A stretch of DNA of 51,239 nt from positions 1-51,239 of the forward strand of contig JANYKU010000054.1 of NCBI GenBank assembly GCA_025358075.1, in the 5' to 3' direction. Shown here one piece after another: positions 17,204-26,600 of this stretch. Source of the stretch: Ilumatobacteraceae bacterium (lineage in GTDB: Bacteria; Actinomycetota; Acidimicrobiia; Acidimicrobiales; Ilumatobacteraceae). The position numbers were made by a program, and so were the translations under genes. The first letter of the stretch is position 1. The number at the start of each line of letters is the position of its first letter. The notes under the pieces were generated by a model. It was not told where the DNA came from, searched no databases, and worked only from the letters and a program-made list of their open reading frames with translations.

Positions 17204-17620
17204 ATGGCTGAGGTCAACGACTGGAACCGCCGGATCATCGAGGAGTTCCGGACCAACGCTGGCAAGGTCGGTGGTCGATTCGAGGGCGCGCCGTTGCTGT
17301 TGCTCCACTCGACCGGCGCAAAGTCCGGTCAAGAGCGGATCAACCCGATGATGTACCTCGCGGATGGCAGCAACTACGTGGTCTTCGCGTCGAAGGCCGG
17401 GGCGCCAACGAATCCCGACTGGTATCACAACGTGGTCGCCCATCCAGAGGTCTCCATCGAGGTCGGCGACGGTCGGATCAGCGCCGTCGCCCATGTTGCC
17501 GACGGCGAGATCCGCGACCGGCTGTGGTCGCAGCAGAAGCAGCTCTACCCGGGGTTCGCCGACTACGAGTCGAAGACGACGCGTCAGATCCCGGTCGTCG
17601 TGCTCGAACCGACGACCTGA
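17204..17620 (+). CDS. Ddn-like F420(H2)-dependent reductase
   Basis: The 138-residue protein is of the nitroreductase/deazaflavin-dependent family, with LLLLHSTGAKSGQERINPM, the F420 phosphate-binding segment, and NPDWYHNVVAHPEVSIEVG typical of Ddn relatives. These enzymes use F420H2 to reduce quinones or nitro-compounds, often at the membrane. Its presence implies that the organism makes coenzyme F420. GGGAG lies before ATG 17204, 30 bp after the dehydrogenase, so they are probably cotranscribed. Confidence 0.88.
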   Translation: MAEVNDWNRRIIEEFRTNAGKVGGRFEGAPLLLLHSTGAKSGQERINPMMYLADGSNYVVFASKAGAPTNPDWYHNVVAHPEVSIEVGDGRISAVAHVADGEIRDRLWSQQKQLYPGFADYESKTTRQIPVVVLEPTT

Positions 17621-17710
17621 CTCCGCGGGCGCGGTGTCGTCTGCGGGTGGATGACAGACGAGAGCGACGATGCGTACCATCGCCGTGTCGGGCGAAGCCC
17701 AGGAGGTTGC

Positions 17711-18625
17711 ATGTCGAACGTCGTCGAGTGCCGAGATCTGACCAAGACGTATGGCTCGATTTCGGTGGTCGATGGCTTGGATCTCACGGTGCGGGCCGGG
17801 CAGGTGTTCGGCTTCGTGGGCCCGAACGGTGCGGGCAAGACCACGACGATGAGGATGTTGGTCGGTCTCGTACACCCGACCCGCGGGCAGATCACGCTCA
17901 ATGGGCGCCCGCTGCCCGACCCTGAAGGGCTGGATCGAGTCGGGGTGATGATCGAAGAGCCCTCGTTCTACGGCTTCATGTCGGGCCGAACGAACCTCGA
18001 GACGCTGGCGCGCTGCGGGCGGCGGCTCACCGCGGCCGCGGTCGATGATGTCCTCGATCGTGTTGCGTTGACGGATACCGCCGATCGCAAGGTGAAGACG
18101 TATTCGCAGGGGATGCGTCAACGGCTCGGCCTGGCGGCGGCGCTCATGCGGAGGCCCGATCTGCTCATCCTCGACGAGCCGACAAACGGGATGGATCCCG
18201 CGGGACTGCGCGACTTTCGCACGCTGCTGCGCGAGTTGGCCGCCAGCGGCACGACGGTGTTGCTCTCCAGCCATCTTCTCAGCGAGGTCGAGCACGTCTG
18301 CGACGAGGTTGCCGTGCCCAACGAAGGTCGCTTGGTGGAGCAGGGACGCCCCAGCGAGCTCTCCACGGCACGTGCTCAGGTTCACGTGACCGTGGCGGCC
18401 GACGATCGAGCGCTGGCGCAACAGCTGCTCGCCGACTGGCCCGTACGCGTCGATGACGGAGGCGACCTCATCGTCGACGTCACCGACGGTCGGCTCGTCA
18501 ACCAGCGCCTCGGAACAGCCGGTGTGTGGGCGGCACGTATCGAGGCGGTCAGACCATCGCTCGAGGAAGTCTTCTTGGATCTGACGAGCATCCAGCCATG
18601 CGTGTCGGAGAGAGCGATCGGATGA
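17711..18625 (+). CDS. ABC transporter ATP-binding protein
   Basis: A 304-residue DRR/CcmA-type ATPase with Walker A GPNGAGKTT (G37 on), the signature segment YSQGMRQRL in place of LSGGQ, Walker B LLILDEPTNGMD, and LLSSHLLSEV with the switch His. The C-terminal about 80 residues are the extension common in exporters of the bacitracin/antibiotic type. AGGAGG at 17701-17706 sets ATG 17711. First gene of a four-gene operon with overlapping start and stop codons at each junction. Confidence 0.92.
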   Translation: MSNVVECRDLTKTYGSISVVDGLDLTVRAGQVFGFVGPNGAGKTTTMRMLVGLVHPTRGQITLNGRPLPDPEGLDRVGVMIEEPSFYGFMSGRTNLETLARCGRRLTAAAVDDVLDRVALTDTADRKVKTYSQGMRQRLGLAAALMRRPDLLILDEPTNGMDPAGLRDFRTLLRELAASGTTVLLSSHLLSEVEHVCDEVAVPNEGRLVEQGRPSELSTARAQVHVTVAADDRALAQQLLADWPVRVDDGGDLIVDVTDGRLVNQRLGTAGVWAARIEAVRPSLEEVFLDLTSIQPCVSERAIG

Positions 18626-19491
18626 TGCGTCTCATCCTGGCCGAGGTCCGCAAGTTGCATCGTCCATTGACGTGGGGGGTGGCGTTCGCGGTTGCCGTGT
18701 TCTGTGTGCTGCTCGCCGCGGGCGGGGCATCGAACTCGCAAGCGCAACGCGATCAGTCGGGAGTGTTCGACGCGCGCACTCAGGCGTCGGCGCAGCACGT
18801 CGCCGTACAGCTCAGCCCGGTCGGCAGCCTCGCCGAGGCCGCCGGACTGCTGGCTTCGATGCCAGGCGCGATCGCCCTCGCGTTGTTGGCGGGCGGCCAC
18901 GTCGGGGGAGAATGGTCGGGCCGCACGATCAAGCATCTCCTCACCCAGCAGGGGAACCGGAACCGGGTGATCGCCGCAAAGATGATCAGCCTGTGGGTAG
19001 CCGCCGTCGGGTTGCTCGCCGCGTGTTGGCTGGCGCTCGCCGTGTGCGGACCCCTGATCAGCCACGCCAACGGGCTACCTGCAAACACGATGAGCATCGC
19101 CGACGCGGCGCGCTGGTCGGGATCGCAGGCGGCCCGGGCAACGCTGGTGTTCGCGTTCTTCGCGGCGATTGGGTTGCTCGCGGCCATCGTGACCCGCAAC
19201 ACGATCGGCGCGATCGGAACTTCGGTAGCGTCGGTGGTCGTCATGCTCGTCGTGGCAGGTATGCCTCGCGTCGGTGGATCGACGCCGGCAACCTGGGTGC
19301 AGGGGTGGATGGGCTTTCCCGCCGGTCAACGATCGATCAGCGACCTGCCCTCCAACTTCTGGTCCCGATTCATCGACGCGTCCGGCTCGGCGCCGGGTCA
19401 GGCTTCGGGAGGACTCGACCTCTTGTTGTTGGTCGCCGGATGTCTGGCCGTCTCGGCGTGGGTGTTTCGCCACATCGATGTTGTCGGATGA
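18622..19491 (+). CDS. ABC-2-type permease
   Basis: The 289-residue membrane protein has about six hydrophobic segments, including AVFCVLLAAGG and a long FAFFAAIGLLAAIV helix, and a large outward loop between the first two. It starts at ATG 18622, overlapping the ATPase stop as ATGA, so the two subunits are coupled. It should form the membrane half of an exporter whose cargo is not visible. The kinase and regulator downstream make an envelope-stress or antimicrobial-peptide response likely. Confidence 0.82.
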   Translation: MMRLILAEVRKLHRPLTWGVAFAVAVFCVLLAAGGASNSQAQRDQSGVFDARTQASAQHVAVQLSPVGSLAEAAGLLASMPGAIALALLAGGHVGGEWSGRTIKHLLTQQGNRNRVIAAKMISLWVAAVGLLAACWLALAVCGPLISHANGLPANTMSIADAARWSGSQAARATLVFAFFAAIGLLAAIVTRNTIGAIGTSVASVVVMLVVAGMPRVGGSTPATWVQGWMGFPAGQRSISDLPSNFWSRFIDASGSAPGQASGGLDLLLLVAGCLAVSAWVFRHIDVVG

Positions 19492-20669
19492 AGACCGATC
19501 CTGCGTTCCCCCGGTTGCGGCATCTCACCCCGCGGCGCATCGACCTTCTCGTCGTCATCGTCGTGCTGTTGTGGGCTCTTCCGAACGTGCCGTGGCGATG
19601 GAACCTTCCGACGCACGCCGGCACGGCCGGCGAGATCGTCGGCTACTCCATCCTCACCCTTGCGATCGCGGCACCGTTGTGGTGGAGGCGCCGGTTCCCG
19701 ATCGCGGTCGCGGGTGTCGAGGTCGTTCTGCTGGCGCTGCGTGTGGGGTTGGGACGGAACGTCGTCGCGTCGGTGGCAGCAGTTGTCATCGCCTGTTACG
19801 GGATGGCCGTCTACGCCGGGCGGCATCGCTGGATCCTCGCCCTAGCGGGTCTGACCTATGTGGCGGCCCTCGGTCTGGTGATCTCCGGGTACGAGTTGCG
19901 CGAGACCGGACTGGTCCTTGTTCTCATCGGTACCGCGCTGATGACCGGTGATGCCACCTCGGCACGAAAGGCGGAAAACGCGGTCGCGCTGGAGAACGCC
20001 AGGCTGGCAGAACGGTCGCGCATCGCCCGCGATCTCCACGACGTGATGGCGCATCAATTGTCGGCCATCGCGGTGCAGGCCGGAGCAGCACGACTCGTCG
20101 CATCTACGGGCGGCGAAACCCCGACTGCGCCGGTCGAAGCGTTGCAGAGCATCGAGCAACTTTCGCGCGATGCGCTCGAACAGCTCAGCCAGTTGCTCGG
20201 TGTGCTGCGTCACCCAGAAGGCGAGTCGCCATCGCGCCAACCGTCGCCGACACTGGTCGACCTCGAGACGTTGATCGAGTCGGCACGCCGTGCCGGCACG
20301 CCTGTCACTGCTCAGGTGCAGGGAGATCGTGAAGCGGTCAGCGCCACCGTCGCACTCGGCGTCTACCGAGTCGTGCAGGAGTCGCTGACCAATGTCTCCA
20401 GACACGCACCTGGGTCATCAACCACGGTGGCCATCCACGTCACCCTGGGCGGCGCCGATGTCACGGTCGTCAACGAGGCCCCGCGAAACGGACATCGACG
20501 AGTCCCATCGGTGGTTGCCGGTGGTCGCGGGATCATTGGCATGCGCGAACGAACCGAGGCACTCGGCGGAGAGTTCACCGCTGGACCGACACCGACTGGC
20601 GGCTTCGCTGTCATCGCCCGACATCTCAGCGACCGACGCTGCAAACCGTCTGGCGAAGTCGGGCTGTGA
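19488..20669 (+). CDS. Two-component sensor histidine kinase (NarL/LiaS type)
   Basis: The 393-residue kinase has about five transmembrane helices in residues 18-155 with little external sequence. A HisKA_3 dimerisation motif ERSRIARDLHDVMAHQ carries the phospho-acceptor H184, and an HATPase domain follows (VVQESLTNVSRHA, then GGRGIIGMRER). The lack of an external domain suggests an intramembrane sensor, as in kinases that sense through their cognate transporter. ATG 19488 overlaps the permease stop (ATGA). Confidence 0.9.
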   Translation: MKTDPAFPRLRHLTPRRIDLLVVIVVLLWALPNVPWRWNLPTHAGTAGEIVGYSILTLAIAAPLWWRRRFPIAVAGVEVVLLALRVGLGRNVVASVAAVVIACYGMAVYAGRHRWILALAGLTYVAALGLVISGYELRETGLVLVLIGTALMTGDATSARKAENAVALENARLAERSRIARDLHDVMAHQLSAIAVQAGAARLVASTGGETPTAPVEALQSIEQLSRDALEQLSQLLGVLRHPEGESPSRQPSPTLVDLETLIESARRAGTPVTAQVQGDREAVSATVALGVYRVVQESLTNVSRHAPGSSTTVAIHVTLGGADVTVVNEAPRNGHRRVPSVVAGGRGIIGMRERTEALGGEFTAGPTPTGGFAVIARHLSDRRCKPSGEVGL

Positions 20670-21349
20670 CGCAGCAGCCGGCGCAGCCGATCTCGGTTCT
20701 GATCGTCGACGATCAACAGCCGGTGCGCGACGGATTGGCCACACTGATCGAGAGCCAACACGACATGACCGTCGTCGGCAAGGTCGGCGACGGTCGAGCG
20801 GCAGTCGAGTTCGTTGGTCGGTGCGCGCCCGACGTGGTGCTGATGGACATCCGCATGCCAGGGCTGGACGGCATTGAGGCCACGCGAGAGATCGTCAGCC
20901 GGTCCGACGCTGCCAAGCCGAGCCGAGTGGTGATCCTGACGACCTATGACCTCGACGAGTACGTCTTCGATGCGTTGCACGCGGGTGCAACTGGTTTCCT
21001 GCTGAAGCACGCTCCGCCCGAACATCTTCTCATGGGCATCAGGGCGGCATCCGACGGCGCTGCGCTGGTATCGCCAACTGTCACGATGCAGTTGATCGGA
21101 GCGTTCGCCGCTGCCCACTCACGCTCCACCCGCATTCCCGCGGCGGAGATCGGACGTCTCAGCTCCCGCGAGCGCGAGGTGTTCGATCTCGTCGCCGCGG
21201 GCAAGACCAACGCAATGATCGCCGCCCAGCTGCAGATCGGCGACTCAACGGTGAAGACTCATCTGAATCGGGTCCTCTCCAAGCTGCATCTACGCGACCG
21301 CATTCACCTCGTGATCTACGCCTACGAGCACGACCTCGTCGAACACTGA
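20666..21349 (+). CDS. LuxR/NarL-family response regulator
   Basis: The 227-residue regulator has an N-terminal receiver with DD at 15-16 and phospho-acceptor D61 in VVLMDIRMPG, and a C-terminal LuxR HTH (LSSREREVFDLVAAGKTN, VKTHLNRVLSKL). GTG 20666 overlaps the kinase stop. It is the cognate partner of the kinase and probably controls this ABC operon. Confidence 0.93.
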   Translation: MTQQPAQPISVLIVDDQQPVRDGLATLIESQHDMTVVGKVGDGRAAVEFVGRCAPDVVLMDIRMPGLDGIEATREIVSRSDAAKPSRVVILTTYDLDEYVFDALHAGATGFLLKHAPPEHLLMGIRAASDGAALVSPTVTMQLIGAFAAAHSRSTRIPAAEIGRLSSREREVFDLVAAGKTNAMIAAQLQIGDSTVKTHLNRVLSKLHLRDRIHLVIYAYEHDLVEH

Positions 21350-21380
21350 CCGGGCGATCAAAGCATGCAACGATCCCACC

Positions 21381-22721
21381 ATGAACCCGAACGCGGAAGC
21401 TGACTCGCCGAACCATCCGGACCACGTGCGCGGGTGGCTGCCACTCGGCTCGCAGCAGCGTGAAGACGCGATCAGGGCCACCATTGCAGGGTTGACCGGC
21501 GACGCCGTCACCGACCGAGTCGAAGCGCTGATCGAGCGCAATCGCCAGATCCATGAGGTCGAGTGCATCAACCTCAACCCGGCCACCAACATCATGAACC
21601 CGCGAGCCGAGGCGGCGCTGTCGGCCGGGCTCGGCGCTCGCCCTTCGCTCGGATACGCCGGCGCCAAGTACGAAATGGGCCTCGAAGCGATCGAGGAGAT
21701 CGAGGTCATCGCCGCCAATCTGGCGTGCCGCGTGTTCGGATCGCGTTTCGCCGAAGTTCGTGTGGGCTCCGGCGCGCTCGCCAACCTCTACGCCTTCATG
21801 GCCACCTGCCGGCCGGGGGACTCGATCATCGTTCCGCCGGCGTCGATCGGTGGTCACATCACCCACCGCCCGGCCGGCGCTGCTGGTCTGTACGGGCTCG
21901 ACATCCACGAATGCCCCATCGACGCTCAACGCTTCACCATCGATCTCGACGCTCTCGCCGAGCTCGCCGGCCGAGTTCGACCCAAGCTGATCACCATTGG
22001 AGCCAGCCTCAACCTGCTGCCCCACCCCGTGAAAGAGGTGCGCAACATCGCCGACGGCGTCGGTGCTGCCGTGCTGTTCGATGCCGCCCATGCCTGCGGC
22101 ATGTTCGCCGGCGGGATCTGGCCGAGCCCGCTCGATCTCGGCGCCGATCTGATGACGATGAGCACCTACAAGAGCCTCGGTGGCCCGGCGGGTGGTCTGC
22201 TCCTCACCAATCGCGCCGACCTGGCCGAACGAGTCGATGCGATCGCCTACCCCGGCTTGACCGCCAACTTCGATGCCGGCCGCGTCGCCGCGCTGGCGAT
22301 CACGTTGGTCGACTGGTTGGAAGGTGGCCACGACTACGCCGTGGCGATGACGCAGACGGCGGCGGCTCTGGCCAGCGCGCTCGCCGAGTCGGGCCTGCCC
22401 GTCTATTCCACCGAACAGGGCTACACCACGTCTCACCAGTTCGCTGTCGACGCGGCCGAATGGAACGGTGGCCACCAGGCTTCACTGACGTTGCGCGATG
22501 CCAACATCTTGGCGTGCGCCATTGGGTTGCCGGGTGGAGACGAGTGGTCGGGACTGCGACTTGGCACCCCCGAGATCGTGCGCTGGGGAATGACCGCCGC
22601 CGACATGCCCGAGCTCGCCGCGTTGATCACCGAGGCGTTGCGTAGCGATGCGCGTGCGGTGGCCCGCAAGACCACCGACTTCCGCTCCCGCTTCACCGAG
22701 CTGCACCACATCCACGTGTAG
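21381..22721 (+). CDS. Serine hydroxymethyltransferase-like PLP enzyme
   Basis: The 446-residue fold type I enzyme has SHMT landmarks: NLNPATNIMNPRAEAAL for the substrate loop, GSGALANLYAF, DAAHACG (D234 pairs with the PLP nitrogen) and the Schiff-base Lys K264 in MSTYKSLGGPAGG. The active-site loop differs from GlyA (STYKSLGG instead of TTHKTLRGP), and the sequence is divergent overall, so it may be a specialised SHMT or aldolase rather than the housekeeping enzyme. It ends in a strong hairpin shared with the opposing LLM gene. Confidence 0.8.
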   Translation: MNPNAEADSPNHPDHVRGWLPLGSQQREDAIRATIAGLTGDAVTDRVEALIERNRQIHEVECINLNPATNIMNPRAEAALSAGLGARPSLGYAGAKYEMGLEAIEEIEVIAANLACRVFGSRFAEVRVGSGALANLYAFMATCRPGDSIIVPPASIGGHITHRPAGAAGLYGLDIHECPIDAQRFTIDLDALAELAGRVRPKLITIGASLNLLPHPVKEVRNIADGVGAAVLFDAAHACGMFAGGIWPSPLDLGADLMTMSTYKSLGGPAGGLLLTNRADLAERVDAIAYPGLTANFDAGRVAALAITLVDWLEGGHDYAVAMTQTAAALASALAESGLPVYSTEQGYTTSHQFAVDAAEWNGGHQASLTLRDANILACAIGLPGGDEWSGLRLGTPEIVRWGMTAADMPELAALITEALRSDARAVARKTTDFRSRFTELHHIHV

Positions 22722-22801
22722 CTCCCGCGTTCCCCCGAACTTTGGTCGGACGCGGCTACGACGGCCGCGTGCGACCACACTTCGCCGGGAAACGGGGGAG
22801 C
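22721..22801. terminator. Long imperfect inverted repeat between convergent genes
   Basis: Arms of about 36-38 bp (22721-22756 and 22764-22801) pair with few mismatches around the loop TACGACG. Both arms begin from GCTCCC and run to CACGCGGC/GACGCGGC. The position between two convergent genes suggests a bidirectional terminator; there is no U-tract. Confidence 0.7.
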
Positions 22802-22808
22802 GACGGGC

Positions 22809-24182
22809 TCAGCCGGTGATGCCGGCGCCGAGATCGCGCTTGCCGGCAGCGCGGTCGTCGGCCCACTGCTGCAACGTGGCCTCCAGTTCTGCGGAACCGG
22901 TGGCCTTGGCCCATTGCACGGGCAGGGCCGGGAACGAGTAGTCGCCGACCTCGGCCGGGTGGTAGTCCGCAGCGCGGCGTTGCATTGCCGCTTCGATGGC
23001 GGGAGCAAGGCGTTGCTGCTTGGCGCGGACCTGCGCCTCGTCGCGGTCGATGAACTCGGGCAGCACCTCGCGCCCGAAGATCTCGATCGCCTCCATGATG
23101 TGCTCGTGCCGGTTGCGGCCGGCCTGTAGCACGAAGATCACCTGATCGACGCCGGCCTCTTCGAATCGGCGCAGATACTCACGCACCTGTGCGGGCGTGC
23201 CGACGCTGCCGCGCAAACCGGTGGAGTCGCCGCCGGCTTGCTTGGCGCCGAGCGTTTCGGCGCGCTGGGCCTCGCGGACAGCAGCGGCGATGGCCTCGGG
23301 GTCGTAGCCCTGGGCGGCACGCCGCTCGATGTATTGCGACCACACATCGGTGCGGCCCGGTTGATGCTCGCCGAACACGTAGAAGTGCCCGAGTGAGTAG
23401 CCGAAGAAGTTGGCGCCTTCGGTGCCGCGGCGGATCGCTTCGTCCTCGTCGTGGTGCAGCATCATCGGGCTGACGCAGGCGACCTGCGGATTGACAGTGA
23501 AGCCGACGGGGTGGCACTTCTCGGTGAACGTGCGCTCGTACTCGGTGACCCAGTTGACCGCTTCTTCGGGGTCGATGAACGCGAAGGTCAGTGCACCCAT
23601 TCCTTTCTCGGCAGCGAGCAGGATGGTGTCGCGGCGACTGCACGCCACCCACAGCGGGGGATGCGGCTTCTGCACCGGTTTGGGGATCACGTTGCGCGGC
23701 GGCATCTGCACATATCTGCCGTCGACCCCGGTGAACGGCGTCTCGGCCATGCAACGCACGGCGACCTCGAGCCCCTCCAACCACTGCTCGCGCTTCTCGA
23801 GCGGATTGACGCCGAAGCCCCCGAGCTCCGCCTCACTCGACGACTCGCCGCTGCCGAACTCGACCCGTCCTCCGGAGACGAGGTCGAGCATGCTGACGCG
23901 CTCGGCAGTGCGTGCCGGGTGATTGAACTTCGGTGCCGTCAGGATGATGCCGTGGCCGAGGCGCATGTTCTTGGTGCGTTGGCTGCATGCCGCAAGGAAC
24001 ACCTCGGGTGCGGACGAGTGGCTGTACTCCTCGAGGAAGTGGTGCTCGACCTCCCAGACGTACTGGATGCCGAGCGTGTCGGCCAGTTCGACCTGGTCGA
24101 GTGCATCTTGGATCAGTTGGTATTCCGTGCCTTCATCCCACGGCCGACCGATCTGGTGCTCGTAGAAGAGCCCGAACTTCAT
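22809..24182 (-). CDS. LLM-class flavin/F420-dependent oxidoreductase
   Basis: The 457-residue luciferase-like protein (MKFGLFYEHQIGRPW; YVWEVEHHFLEEYSHSSAPEVFL; RLGHGIILTAPKFNHPARTAERVSMLDLVSGGRVEFGSG) has the conserved non-prolyl cis segment and the Arg used by flavin monooxygenases. It is about 100 residues longer than typical LLM proteins because of a C-terminal helical extension. FMN or F420 use cannot be decided by eye. It lies 1 bp after the aminotransferase stop and is therefore cotranscribed, which suggests action on the same pathway. Confidence 0.85.
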   Translation of the reverse strand: MKFGLFYEHQIGRPWDEGTEYQLIQDALDQVELADTLGIQYVWEVEHHFLEEYSHSSAPEVFLAACSQRTKNMRLGHGIILTAPKFNHPARTAERVSMLDLVSGGRVEFGSGESSSEAELGGFGVNPLEKREQWLEGLEVAVRCMAETPFTGVDGRYVQMPPRNVIPKPVQKPHPPLWVACSRRDTILLAAEKGMGALTFAFIDPEEAVNWVTEYERTFTEKCHPVGFTVNPQVACVSPMMLHHDEDEAIRRGTEGANFFGYSLGHFYVFGEHQPGRTDVWSQYIERRAAQGYDPEAIAAAVREAQRAETLGAKQAGGDSTGLRGSVGTPAQVREYLRRFEEAGVDQVIFVLQAGRNRHEHIMEAIEIFGREVLPEFIDRDEAQVRAKQQRLAPAIEAAMQRRAADYHPAEVGDYSFPALPVQWAKATGSAELEATLQQWADDRAAGKRDLGAGITG

Positions 24183-24183
24183 G

Positions 24184-25395
24184 TCAGCCGGCTGCGGCGG
24201 CCACGGCGTCGACCATCTGATCGATGTGCTCGTCGCGGATGACGAGGGGCGGACACATCACCAAGCCATCGTTGAGCGCACGGACGATCACGCCGCCTGT
24301 GTCGAGCATGTGATCGCGCATCGCCTTGGCATCCTGGTCGGGTCGGAGGCCGATGGCCCACATGCCGCCAACGCCGCGGGCGTGATCGATGACGCCGTCA
24401 GATGCGAGTGCCTGGAGACCGCCGCCCAGTCGATCCTCGATGTGCTTGGCGCGCTCGACCAGACCCTCGCGGCGCATGATCTCCAGGTTCTTCAAGCCCG
24501 CTGCGCACGCGGTTGGGTGCCCGGAATAGGTGAAGCCGTGCATGAGAACGAAGTCGGGGTCGGTCTCGAGCGCGGCCGTTGGGGCGACGCCCACGAACAC
24601 ACCGCCGAGCGGGATGTAGCCGGAGGTGACTCCCTTGGCGAAGGTCGCGAAGTCGGGCGACACGCCGTAGTGATGGGCGGCGAACCAACTGCCGGTGCGT
24701 CCGAAGCCGGTGATGACCTCGTCGAAGATCAGGTACGCGCCGTGCTGATCGCACAACTTGCGCAGCGATTGCAAGTAGCCGTCGGGCGGCGGGAAGACGC
24801 CGCCGGCACCCTGCACCGGCTCGGTGATGATGGCCGCGACCTCGTTGCTTCGCTGGCTCATCAAGGTGGCCACCGCCTCGATGTCTTCGGCCGGCACCGT
24901 CACGACTTCGTCGACGAACGGGCCGAAGTTCTCCTTGTACGGGGCGATGCCTTGAACACTGGTGCCGCCGTAGGCGACACCGTGGTAGCCGCGGGTGCGG
25001 CTGATGATGAGCTTGCGCTGCGGCTGACCTGCCTGTACGTGGGCCATGCGGGCCAGCTTCATCACCGTGTCGATGGACTCCGACCCCGACGAGGTGAAGA
25101 ACACACGGGCGTTGGGCGTCGGTGCAATCTGTCGCAACTCCTCTGCCAGCATCTCGGCAGGCTCGTTGGTGAACGGGTCGAAGGCCGAATACGCGGCAAG
25201 CGTGCGTACCTGCTCGGCGATGGCATCGGCCATCTCCGCTCGGCCGTGGCCGATGGCGTTGTACCAGAGGCTGGCCATGCCGTCGACCAGCTCACGGCCG
25301 TTTTCGTCCCACACCAGCGCTCCTTCACCGCGGTCGATGCGGATGAAGCTCTCGCGGGTCGGCTTGGAGTAGGGGTGCATGAACGCTGCGGGCAT
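24184..25395 (-). CDS. Class III (omega) aminotransferase
   Basis: The 403-residue protein is a fold type I class III aminotransferase: SSGSESIDTVMKLAR for phosphate binding, YHGVAYGGTS, LIFDEVITGFGRTG with the PLP-binding Asp, and Schiff-base K254 in FAKGVTSGYIPLGG. Candidate donors are GABA, putrescine, beta-alanine or taurine, with pyruvate or 2-oxoglutarate as acceptor. The neighbouring agmatinase-type gene makes an amine or guanidino-acid route plausible. A leaderless -10 lies six bases before ATG 25395. Confidence 0.88.
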   Translation of the reverse strand: MPAAFMHPYSKPTRESFIRIDRGEGALVWDENGRELVDGMASLWYNAIGHGRAEMADAIAEQVRTLAAYSAFDPFTNEPAEMLAEELRQIAPTPNARVFFTSSGSESIDTVMKLARMAHVQAGQPQRKLIISRTRGYHGVAYGGTSVQGIAPYKENFGPFVDEVVTVPAEDIEAVATLMSQRSNEVAAIITEPVQGAGGVFPPPDGYLQSLRKLCDQHGAYLIFDEVITGFGRTGSWFAAHHYGVSPDFATFAKGVTSGYIPLGGVFVGVAPTAALETDPDFVLMHGFTYSGHPTACAAGLKNLEIMRREGLVERAKHIEDRLGGGLQALASDGVIDHARGVGGMWAIGLRPDQDAKAMRDHMLDTGGVIVRALNDGLVMCPPLVIRDEHIDQMVDAVAAAAG

Positions 25396-25401
25396 GCACC
25401 A

Positions 25402-25407
25402 ACGGTA
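25402..25407 (-). promoter_or_regulatory. Candidate leaderless -10 (TACCGT) for the aminotransferase operon
   Basis: Minus-strand TACCGT, six bases, then ATG 25395. The same hexamer and spacing occurs before the agmatinase gene. Confidence 0.5.
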
Positions 25408-25535
25408 ATCAATCGGCGCACATCGCCAAGAGTTGCGAGTATCAGCGGGTCACCATGGCGGCTCTCTCTGTCGTGCCAGGCGGTCACGCGCCAGGCACGC
25501 GGCGATCCTGACTCGCCGTCAACCCCACACACCTT

Positions 25536-25568
25536 GGGGGCGGGGTTCCGGGAGGGTCCCCCGCCCCC
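25536..25568 (-). terminator. GC-rich hairpin after the agmatinase-family gene
   Basis: GGGGGCGGGG (25536-25545) pairs perfectly with CCCCGCCCCC (25559-25568), with a 13-base loop. It lies 15 bp beyond the agmatinase stop and upstream of the aminotransferase promoter, so it should separate the two units. No U-tract is present. Confidence 0.6.
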
Positions 25569-25583
25569 GAGGATCGTCGTTGG

Positions 25584-26537
25584 TCAGCGACGCTCGACGC
25601 CGGGCAGCACGCACAGCATCTCGTAGAGCAAGTTGGCGGCGACGAGCGAGGTCATGCCCGACACGTCGTAGATCGGGGCGACCTCGACGACGTCGCCGCC
25701 GACGAGGTTCATGCCGTGGCAGCCGCGGATGATCTCCATTCCCTGCCAGATCGTCAAGCCGCCGATCTCGGGGGTGCCGGTGCCCGGGGCGAAGGACGGA
25801 TCGAGACCGTCGATGTCGAAGCTGAGATAGACCGGACCGCTGCCGACCTGGGCGCGCACTTCGGCCATCAACGGCTCGAGACTTCGGTGCCAGCACTCCT
25901 CGACCTGCACGACTCGGAAGCCCTGCTGGCGCGACCAGTCGAAGTCGTCGGCTTGATACCCGGTACCACGCACACCGATCTGGGCGACTCGAGAGCAATC
26001 GAGCAGGCCTTCCTCGACTGCCCTTCTGAACGGGGTGCCGTGAGCGATGCGTTCGCCGAACATCGAGTCGTTGATATCGGTATGGGCATCGACGTGCACC
26101 AGCCCGACCGGGCCGTGGTGGCCGGCCATCGCCCGCAGGATCGGAAGGACGATCGTGTGGTCGCCGCCCATCGACACGGTTTTCAGCCCGGCACCGACCA
26201 ACGGTCGATAGTACGCCTCGATCCGCGCCATCGAATCGGCCACGTTGTACGGATTGGTGGCTACGTCGCCGAGATCGTCGATGCGCAGGCTGTCGAACGG
26301 AGCCGCCCGCGTGGCCATGTTGTACGGGCGCAGCAGCACCGATTCGTTGCGAATGCCGCGCGGACCGAAGCGGGCGCCTGGCCGGTTGGAGGTGCCGATG
26401 TCGAACGGCACACCGATCACCCCCGCGTCGAGGTGGTCGGGCGAACTGGTGCCGGGGAGACGCATGAACGTGGCGATACCACCGAATCGGGGCATCTCGT
26501 TGCCCCCGAGTGGTTGGGGAAATTCAGGCGTCGGCAT
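25584..26537 (-). CDS. speB: Agmatinase/guanidinobutyrase (ureohydrolase family)
   Basis: The 317-residue ureohydrolase has all manganese ligands in place: H127 in GGDHT, D150, H152 and D154 in HVDAHTDIN, and D241 and D243 in SFDIDGLDPS. It should release urea from a guanidino compound. The family covers agmatinase, guanidinobutyrase and guanidinopropionase, which cannot be separated by eye; no arginine decarboxylase is in the window. Leaderless -10 six bases before ATG 26537. Confidence 0.88.
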   Translation of the reverse strand: MPTPEFPQPLGGNEMPRFGGIATFMRLPGTSSPDHLDAGVIGVPFDIGTSNRPGARFGPRGIRNESVLLRPYNMATRAAPFDSLRIDDLGDVATNPYNVADSMARIEAYYRPLVGAGLKTVSMGGDHTIVLPILRAMAGHHGPVGLVHVDAHTDINDSMFGERIAHGTPFRRAVEEGLLDCSRVAQIGVRGTGYQADDFDWSRQQGFRVVQVEECWHRSLEPLMAEVRAQVGSGPVYLSFDIDGLDPSFAPGTGTPEIGGLTIWQGMEIIRGCHGMNLVGGDVVEVAPIYDVSGMTSLVAANLLYEMLCVLPGVERR

Positions 26538-26543
26538 GTTCGA

Positions 26544-26549
26544 ACGGTA
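26544..26549 (-). promoter_or_regulatory. Candidate leaderless -10 (TACCGT) for the ureohydrolase
   Basis: Minus-strand TACCGT, six bases, then ATG 26537. It forms the left side of a 211-bp divergent intergenic region. Confidence 0.5.
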
Positions 26550-26600
26550 TCGCGTAGGCCGATCGGCTCATTGAACGGTGTTTTAGTATCACAATTCGGC

